DNA of 64,000 nucleotides from Clostridiales bacterium Firm_04 (GTDB lineage Bacteria; Bacillota; Clostridia; Oscillospirales; Ruminococcaceae): NCBI GenBank assembly GCA_001603005.1, contig LVAJ01000027.1, positions 1 through 64,000 on the forward strand, written 5' to 3'. Positions within the stretch are counted from its first letter, which is position 1; every line of letters starts with the position of its first letter. Made by a program: the position numbers and the translations under genes. The notes under the pieces were generated by a model. It was not told where the DNA came from. It was given only the letters and a program-made list of their open reading frames with translations, and ran no database searches. Of this stretch, positions 58,610 through 64,000 are shown in pieces.

Positions 58610-60319
58610 ATGCACGAACAAATCGCAATCATCTTCTCTGACTTCAAAAACGACTACAATGACGGCTATGTGCTCGGCATCCAGAAGCAGGCGAATCTTT
58701 ACGGCTACCGCACGTTCACGTTTTCCATGCCGCAGACCGGCGAGCTTTATACCAACAACGAAGAATGGGTGTTCTCGCTCGTGGATTTCGACCGCTATGA
58801 CGGCGTGATCTTTGTCGAGCACAGTTTCTGCACGCATAAAAATCTGATCCTGCCGATCGAAGAAGCGCTGCGGGAGCGCTGCCGCTGCCCGGTCGTGGTC
58901 ATCGGCGATTCCAACACGCAGCCGCATGTGCTCCGGCTCGAAAACCGCGAGCGGTTCGAGCGCGTTGCGGAGCATCTGATCGACGTACACGGCTGCCGGA
59001 AAATCTACTGTCTCGGCGGCGACCGCAACATCGCAGACGAGCGCATTGACGGCTTCCGGAACGTGATGCAGCGCCGCGGACTGCCCTGCGGCGAGAATGT
59101 GCTCTACGGCGGCTACTGGATCCCCTGTGCGGAAACGCTCGCAAAGGATATCGCATACGGCGCGGTCGAAAAGCCCGATGCGGTGCTCTGCGTCAACGAC
59201 GAGATCGCCTATGCGCTGATCAAAAAGCTGTTCTTCTTCGGGCTGCGCGTGCCGGAGGATCTGCTGGTCGCGGGCTTTGACAATGCGCGCTTTGCATCGA
59301 ATCAGGCGGTCACGATCACGACCTGTGCCGCCGACACGAACCATTGCGGCAGACGTGCTGTTGCCCTGCTGCATGCGCTCATCACCGGAAAGGAACCGGA
59401 GCAGATCCCGCAGAAGCCGCAGGGGATCATCACCGGCGCAAGCTGCGGCTGCGGCGCAAAACCGCCGTTCAACATCCGCGCGCTGCTGGATACGATGCAG
59501 AAAACCGAGACCGCCGAAATGGAGTTCCGCAACAGCCGCTTTGAGGAAAAGCTCTATCAGGTCACATCGCAGGAGGCGCTCTCGCAGTTCATCAAAAATC
59601 ACAAGTACCTCATCCGCGATCAGATCAGCGTCGGCGTCAACTGGATGGAGGAGGATGCGGAGGAAGCGACCTGCATCTACCTGAAAGATCATCTCATCAA
59701 CGGCGAAAGCGTGCAGTTCCGTGCGCGGAATATCTATCCGGAGGTATTCACATTCGGCGCGATCAAAAATGTGCATGTGCTGCCGCTGGTCTTTGACAAG
59801 CGGATCTACGGCTTCATGACGATCGGCTATGCGGAGGAGCATGTCTATACGCTGCATGCCAAGCAGTTTGCGAACCGGCTTGCGATCGGCACGGAGATCC
59901 TGCGCGTCCGGCAGAATATTGCCGAACAGCATCAGCCGGAAGCGGAAATGCCTGCCGATCTGATCGGCTCCAACATCGACCTGAAAAAATCCGCCGCGAT
60001 CCTCGTGCTGCATAACGGCTCGATGACAAAGGTCGCGCTCGATCATGTGCTCTATTTTGAAGCCTACGAAAAGAAGGTGTTTGCGGCGCTGAAAAGCGGC
60101 AAATACGAGATCCGGCAGCGGCTCTGCGAGCTGGAGGATATGCTGGAGGGGCGCCGCTTCATGCGGGTTTCGCGCTCGGTTCTGGTCAATATGGAGCGCG
60201 TGGTCGGCTATAAGACCGGCTTTGACCGCACGCTGCTCGCGGTGCTTTCGGACAAAGAGGAGCTGCGGGTTTCGCGCAATCATACGGAGAATTTCAAAAA
60301 ACAGATGGAACAAACCTGA
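58610..60319 (+). CDS. LacI-type sugar-sensor/LytTR DNA-binding regulator
   Basis: 569 residues, cytosolic. An N-terminal LacI/GalR-like sensor domain (about 3-290) without the usual N-terminal helix-turn-helix: IAIIFSDFKNDYNDGYVLGI, VFSLVDFDRYDGVIFVEHSF, RIDGFRNVMQRRGL, VPEDLLVAGFDNARFAS. Then a Cys pair GASCGCGA, a linker region, and a C-terminal LytTR domain (about 460-565; ILVLHNGSMTKVALDHVLYF, FMRVSRSVLVNMERV). A sugar or other small molecule probably controls DNA binding through LytTR. Own promoter, GGGGG before ATG. Probably acts on the operator array it shares with the secreted-protein gene. Confidence 0.82.
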   Translation: MHEQIAIIFSDFKNDYNDGYVLGIQKQANLYGYRTFTFSMPQTGELYTNNEEWVFSLVDFDRYDGVIFVEHSFCTHKNLILPIEEALRERCRCPVVVIGDSNTQPHVLRLENRERFERVAEHLIDVHGCRKIYCLGGDRNIADERIDGFRNVMQRRGLPCGENVLYGGYWIPCAETLAKDIAYGAVEKPDAVLCVNDEIAYALIKKLFFFGLRVPEDLLVAGFDNARFASNQAVTITTCAADTNHCGRRAVALLHALITGKEPEQIPQKPQGIITGASCGCGAKPPFNIRALLDTMQKTETAEMEFRNSRFEEKLYQVTSQEALSQFIKNHKYLIRDQISVGVNWMEEDAEEATCIYLKDHLINGESVQFRARNIYPEVFTFGAIKNVHVLPLVFDKRIYGFMTIGYAEEHVYTLHAKQFANRLAIGTEILRVRQNIAEQHQPEAEMPADLIGSNIDLKKSAAILVLHNGSMTKVALDHVLYFEAYEKKVFAALKSGKYEIRQRLCELEDMLEGRRFMRVSRSVLVNMERVVGYKTGFDRTLLAVLSDKEELRVSRNHTENFKKQMEQT

Positions 60320-60336
60320 TCCCGTTTTCCTGCATC

Positions 60337-60373
60337 CATACCGATCCGGCAGCGACCGATCGGTATCTTTTTT
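60337..60373 (+). terminator. terminator of the LytTR-fusion gene
   Basis: ATACCGATC paired with GATCGGTAT around an 11-base loop, then CTTTTTTTC. Confidence 0.9.
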
Positions 60374-60531
60374 TCGGGATACTATTATATATAATACAGC
60401 ATACGGCACGCGAGTATTCCGCTTGCAGCAGACTGAAAAGCCTGAAAAAAATTTTTTTCGATCGCTGCACAAAATCCGTTCCGTTTTCTGTCTGAATAGG
60501 CAGAGGAACATGAAAGGACGGTGCAAGATCC

Positions 60532-61089
60532 GTGAACGACAATGCAATGATCGCATTATTTGAGCAGAGAAATGAGCAGGGCATCGCAGAAGCAAACCGT
60601 GCGTACGGCGGCATGCTGCAAACGATCGCCGTGCGGATCCTGCGGGACAGCCGCGACGCAGAGGAATGCGTCAGCGACACATTCTTCAAGGCATGGAACA
60701 GCATTCCGCCGCAGAAACCGAAATTTTTCTCCGCATTTCTTGCAAAGCTGACGCGAAACTGTGCGCTCAACCGCTATACCGAAATGCATGCACAGAAGCG
60801 CGGCGGCGGTGTGGTGCCAGCGGTGCTGGATGAGCTTTCGGAATGCATCCCCGCGCAGTCGGACACGGAGCAGGAGATCGACCGTCTGTTCCTTTCGGAA
60901 GCGATCGAATCTTTTCTCTCGGCAATCCCGCATCAGCATGCAAAAATTTTTATGCACCGCTATTTTTCGATGCAGGAGCCGAAGGAGATCGCAGCAGAAT
61001 TGCAGATCAGCGAAAACACCGTCCGGAGTGTTCTGCGCCGGACGCGGGAAAAGCTTCAGGCCTATCTGGAACAGGAGGACTTGTTATGA
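60532..61089 (+). CDS. ECF-type RNA polymerase sigma factor
   Basis: 185 residues. Sigma region 2 (about 20-85; RILRDSRDAEECVSDTFFKAW) and region 4 (about 125-180; FMHRYFSMQEPKEIAAELQI then a helix-turn-helix). GTG start at 60532; an in-frame ATG lies at 60544 and cannot be ruled out. Its stop overlaps the next gene by ATGA, so the pair is coupled. Confidence 0.9.
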   Translation: MNDNAMIALFEQRNEQGIAEANRAYGGMLQTIAVRILRDSRDAEECVSDTFFKAWNSIPPQKPKFFSAFLAKLTRNCALNRYTEMHAQKRGGGVVPAVLDELSECIPAQSDTEQEIDRLFLSEAIESFLSAIPHQHAKIFMHRYFSMQEPKEIAAELQISENTVRSVLRRTREKLQAYLEQEDLL

Positions 61090-62543
61090 AGAATCAGGAT
61101 TTGCTGGACGCGATCGGCGCCGTATCCGACAAGGCGGTCAGAAAATACGCGCTGCCGGATGATGCGGCACAGGTCGATTCCGATGCGGCGCCCGTCCGCG
61201 GCGCACGCATCGTGCAGCAGAAAAAGAAGCCGTTCCGCATTCGTAAGGGCACAGTTGCCGCAGCGATTGCGGTCTGCGTTGGACTGAATGCCGCATTGAT
61301 CTACGGCATCAGCAGAATGCGGCAGGACGACGGCATCGGCATTCCGGCGGCGGAATCGGCTTTGCAGAGTGCGGCGACACAGCAGGCTGCGGCAGAGCTG
61401 ACGGTCAACAGCGCGACGCCGACGACGCTGCACATGACCGTGACGAACCGCTCCGGTCAGGATCTCTATTTCGGCTATTCGCTCAGCGTGATGCAGGGGG
61501 CGCAGGAAGTGCTCACCATTGCGCAGCCGACGGAAACGCATTGGCTGACATACGCGGAAGACGGCGCGATCCAGCTGCAGCCGTCCTTGTCAGAGCCGCT
61601 CGACAAGCATATTCTTGCGCCGGAACAGACCTCGCCGGAGATCACAGTTTATCTGGTGCGGGAGCTGGATACGGAAGTGACGGATCTTGCAGAAGCAGTC
61701 AGACAGCGCAGCATGGAAGCAGGGGACTATACTTTGCGGGTGCCGGTTCGTTTCGGCGCGCCGGATGCAGAGGTCATCTATCTGGATCAGCCGTTCACCA
61801 TTGCCGCAGAGCAGCCTGTCGTGCAGCTGCCGGATTTCCGGAATGCACGGTACGAGAATGTCAGGGAGCAGCTTTCCGATCTGGATCTGTTCTATACCGC
61901 GGAGGAGATACCGGACGAGACTGTTCCGGCAGGCGCGGTCGTCCGCACGGAGCCGGAAGCCCCCGCAGAGCTGCATGCCGGCGATTTTGTCTGCGTGTAT
62001 GTCAGCACCGGCAGCGCACAGGAATTGCCGGATATCCCCGCGCCGAATTTTGTCAATCAGCATATCGAGCTTGCAAAGACGATGGCTGCAGCAATGGGGC
62101 TGGAGCTTGCGATCAACGTGACAGAGGTTCCGGCGGGCAGCAAAGAAGAAGGTCTTGTGCTGTCGCAGGATATTCCCGCGGGCGAACCGGTTCCTGCGGG
62201 TACGGTCATTACGCTGGAGGTTGCAGGATCCGGCGCTGAAAAGCAGAAACTCCGGCTCACATTCCAGATTCCTGCGGATATGGACGGCTTATATCATTTT
62301 GAGGTGCGGAATGATCAGGATCAGATGATTGAGAGCGGCGCATCTTTCAGACCGGAATACTTTGCGGGAAGTACGTCAGTAACAGTCGGCGGCAGCGAAC
62401 AGGAGCAGGAGGTCAGGGTATATCTTGTCAGAGAAGACACCGGAAAGAGCAGCCTCTACGGCACTTATCTGCTGCATTTTCCGGAACAGAGCATCGAAAC
62501 GATCTCAGAGAATGCCGAATCCGCATTCCAAAACGTGCAGTAA
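61086..62543 (+). CDS. PASTA-domain membrane protein, putative anti-sigma factor
   Basis: 485 residues. A cytosolic N-terminus (about 1-50), one membrane helix (about 55-76), an outside Ig-like part (about 105-240), two PASTA-like domains (about 249-311 and 313-382), and a C-terminal beta domain. The partner gene is an ECF sigma factor with a 4-base overlap, so the N-terminus may hold the sigma factor. PASTA domains in other proteins bind muropeptides or lipid II. AGGAGG 8 bases before ATG. Confidence 0.8.
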   Translation: MKNQDLLDAIGAVSDKAVRKYALPDDAAQVDSDAAPVRGARIVQQKKKPFRIRKGTVAAAIAVCVGLNAALIYGISRMRQDDGIGIPAAESALQSAATQQAAAELTVNSATPTTLHMTVTNRSGQDLYFGYSLSVMQGAQEVLTIAQPTETHWLTYAEDGAIQLQPSLSEPLDKHILAPEQTSPEITVYLVRELDTEVTDLAEAVRQRSMEAGDYTLRVPVRFGAPDAEVIYLDQPFTIAAEQPVVQLPDFRNARYENVREQLSDLDLFYTAEEIPDETVPAGAVVRTEPEAPAELHAGDFVCVYVSTGSAQELPDIPAPNFVNQHIELAKTMAAAMGLELAINVTEVPAGSKEEGLVLSQDIPAGEPVPAGTVITLEVAGSGAEKQKLRLTFQIPADMDGLYHFEVRNDQDQMIESGASFRPEYFAGSTSVTVGGSEQEQEVRVYLVREDTGKSSLYGTYLLHFPEQSIETISENAESAFQNVQ

Positions 62544-62548
62544 ACAGC

Positions 62549-62586
62549 AAAGCACCGCTCCCATGCAAGGGAACGGTGCTTTTTCA
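62549..62586. terminator. bidirectional terminator after the PASTA gene
   Basis: AAGCACCG and CGGTGCTT with inner TCCC/GGGA and a T run on each side. Confidence 0.88.
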
Positions 62587-62588
62587 GT

Positions 62589-63044
62589 TCAGATGCTCAT
62601 AATATAGATCTGGCACGGATTTGCCTCATCCCAGATCGGCAGCACTTCCAGCTCGCTGAATCCGAGGCTGAGATAGAACCGGTTTGTCGCGTCATAATCG
62701 GGGTACATGCCCATTTTGACGGTCTTGACCTGCATGAAGCGGAATCCTTCGTCCGCGGCGAACTGCTTTGCCGCATCAAACAGCGCGCGCCCGACGCCCT
62801 GTCGGTGATGCGATTTCAGTACGCCCATGACGGCGAGTTCCACGGTCGCATTTCCGGTCTGCTTGAGACAGAGAAACCCGACCGGTTCATTGCCGTCGAA
62901 TGCAGCAAAAAAGGGCTGCCCGACGCATTCGGCGATATACTGCTCCCGGCTGGATTCGACCTCGAACCATTCGGGGAGCGCTTCGAGGATCCGGCGGGTG
63001 ATCTGCTGTTTTTCCGCAGGCTCCTGCAATTGTCTGATCTGCAT
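62589..63044 (-). CDS. GNAT family N-acetyltransferase
   Basis: 151 residues. Acetyl-CoA motif HRQGVGRALFDAAKQFA with preceding beta strand TVELAVMGVLK, and C-terminal ATNRFYLSLGFSELEVL. Substrate unknown. The start at 63044 has AAAGGAG; seven upstream codons are not supported. Confidence 0.9.
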   Translation of the reverse strand: MQIRQLQEPAEKQQITRRILEALPEWFEVESSREQYIAECVGQPFFAAFDGNEPVGFLCLKQTGNATVELAVMGVLKSHHRQGVGRALFDAAKQFAADEGFRFMQVKTVKMGMYPDYDATNRFYLSLGFSELEVLPIWDEANPCQIYIMSI

Positions 63045-63080
63045 GTTCGATCTCCTTTGTATCAATATTGCGATCGGGAT

Positions 63081-63425
63081 TTATACCGGCACATCATTTC
63101 CGTTCCATTTGATTCCGGCAGCGTTTTCGCATTGCGCCGCCCAGATAATGAGCGCAGAAACAAACTTCGGCGTGATGATGTCCGGAACCGGAAACGGCAG
63201 AAGATAGCGGTTCCAGATCCCGTTTGTCTGTTGCTTTTGAAAGATATTGCCCTTGCTGATGACATAAGGCGTTTTCGTGTTCAGCGGGCAGGTGAGAATC
63301 AGCGCTTTATCCGGCGAAACAATATGCAGCAGAAAGTACGCGGATTCGTCGTCCGCTTTTATATACCAGAAATATTCCTGACCGGATACGGTGATTGTCC
63401 GTCTGCCTTTTCCGGATACGCCCAT
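63081..63425 (-). CDS. uncharacterised small protein
   Basis: About 114 residues starting MGVSGKGRRTITVSGQEYFW, beta-rich, with one hydrophobic helix near the C-terminus (FVSALIIWAAQ). No family recognised. ATG at 63425 has AGAGGTG 6 bases upstream. Confidence 0.7.
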   Translation of the reverse strand: MGVSGKGRRTITVSGQEYFWYIKADDESAYFLLHIVSPDKALILTCPLNTKTPYVISKGNIFQKQQTNGIWNRYLLPFPVPDIITPKFVSALIIWAAQCENAAGIKWNGNDVPV

Positions 63426-63511
63426 GTTTTTCACCTCTGTAAACCTGTGTGCATAAAGCGAAGCGATCCTGCCGAAAATAAGGACAGAATCGCATCAAAG
63501 GGGGCATCGCA

Positions 63512-63922
63512 ATGCACAAACATGCCGGCGAATATGCCGCCGTATTTCTGTTCGGCTTTTTTCTGTATGCGATGCTGGAAATTGCCGGACGCGGGCGCAC
63601 GCACTGGACCATGGGGATCCTCGGCGGCACCGCGCTCGTGTATCTGTACAGTATGGAGCACCGTCTGCGCGAGCCGCTCTGGATGCGGGCGCTGCTCGGT
63701 GCCGGATTTGTGACGGCTTCGGAATTTGCCGCCGGTATCTTTGACAATCTGATCATGGGCTGGGCTGTCTGGGATTACTCCGACCGCGCCGGCAATCTGC
63801 TCGGACAGATCTGCCCGCTGTTTTCGGGGATCTGGTATCTGCTCTGTCTGTTCGGCTGCATGCTTTGCGCCGCGTTTTACCGGCAGTATCATCCGACGGT
63901 TAGCCCGCCTGCTCCGCGATAA
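63512..63922 (+). CDS. small integral membrane protein of ABC_trans_CmpB type
   Basis: 136 residues, about four membrane helices. GFVTASEFAAGI and WDYSDRAGNLLGQICPLFSG match the PF06541 (putative ABC transporter type IV) pattern of E-x-x-x-G then WDYS...N-x-x-G-x-I. Function unknown. Its 3' end overlaps an opposite-strand gene. Confidence 0.78.
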   Translation: MHKHAGEYAAVFLFGFFLYAMLEIAGRGRTHWTMGILGGTALVYLYSMEHRLREPLWMRALLGAGFVTASEFAAGIFDNLIMGWAVWDYSDRAGNLLGQICPLFSGIWYLLCLFGCMLCAAFYRQYHPTVSPPAPR

Positions 63923-64000
63923 GCCCCTGAATGTATTCGGTCAGCTCGCAAGCCATTTCGCATTGCTCCGGAATCCGCGGATGTCCGGGCGTTGCCATGC
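63900..64000 (-). CDS. C-terminal end of a minus-strand gene cut by the window
   Basis: Open frame ending in TAA, reading MATPGHPRIPEQ... and continuing past the window edge. About 33 codons are visible and it overlaps the plus-strand gene by 23 bases. Too short to name. An ATG at 63998 could also be a local start. Confidence 0.5.
   Translation of the reverse strand, partial: MATPGHPRIPEQCEMACELTEYIQGLIAEQAG

Noticed and set aside
58193-60595. 800-codon minus-strand ORF
   Set aside because: It is the shadow of the LytTR-fusion gene on the opposite strand, which has clear domains, promoter and ribosome site.

Overview
The window looks like a chromosome segment from a Gram-positive, gut-type Firmicute close to Ruminococcus (Oscillospiraceae). 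Evidence: four secreted carbohydrate-active enzymes with dockerin or dockerin-like modules, the rplU-prp-rpmA-obg-mrnC order, a ribosomal protein L27 with the Firmicute cleavable N-terminus next to its Prp protease, a CIRCE-controlled hsp20, an ECF-type thiamine transporter under a TPP riboswitch, and many vegetative promoters of the form TTGACA-17-TATAAT. Most genes are GC-rich (sampled lines reach 37-39 G+C per 60 bases). Some islands are clearly poorer (18-22 per 60).

Layout. 1-10.1 kb: a type I restriction-modification operon on the minus strand, in the order hsdR, HEPN gene, hsdS, cyclase-like gene, hsdM, OLD-like ATPase/nuclease. A Fic-wHTH gene and two tRNA-Ser genes lie upstream of it. 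The three non-R/M/S genes are AT-rich inserts between host-like hsd genes. 10.7-15.6 kb: a tandem promoter-bearing repeat, degV, and the L21-Prp-L27-Obg-MrnC-YebC operon. 15.7-23.5 kb: a dockerin mannanase (GH26), a methyltransferase with a tiny leader ORF, rpiB, tsaB/tsaE, a SpoU methylase, riboswitch-thiT and hsp20. 23.7-34.8 kb: a flippase-like membrane protein, then a dockerin GH97, a double GH43 with a half-dockerin, a tRNA-Arg, and a CE3-like esterase with a duplicated unknown domain and a dockerin. 34.9-43.2 kb: an FHA-FtsW-PBP cell-wall cluster, about 1 kb of structured non-coding DNA, and an ABC transporter plus S41-type peptidase operon. 43.4-47.5 kb: a preQ1/queuosine operon (queD, queE, a glycosyltransferase, folE, queC, a 71-residue protein, queF) behind a leader that can fold as alternative terminator or antiterminator. 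47.5-56.5 kb: SRP RNA, TPR protein, dnaX, ybaB, recR and housekeeping genes through dusB. 56.6-64 kb: tRNA-Pro, a secreted AT-rich unknown protein divergent from a LacI-sensor/LytTR regulator with a phased operator array between them, an ECF sigma factor with a PASTA-bearing membrane partner, a GNAT enzyme and small proteins.

The strongest leads are the composite R-M operon with HEPN, class III cyclase-like and OLD cargo; a dispersed approximately 96-bp repeat that carries a ready-made promoter; the phased operator array beside the LytTR fusion; the queuosine-operon leader and its embedded glycosyltransferase; and the leader ORF/hairpin ahead of the methyltransferase. All calls come from reading the sequence and translations. 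No database search was run.
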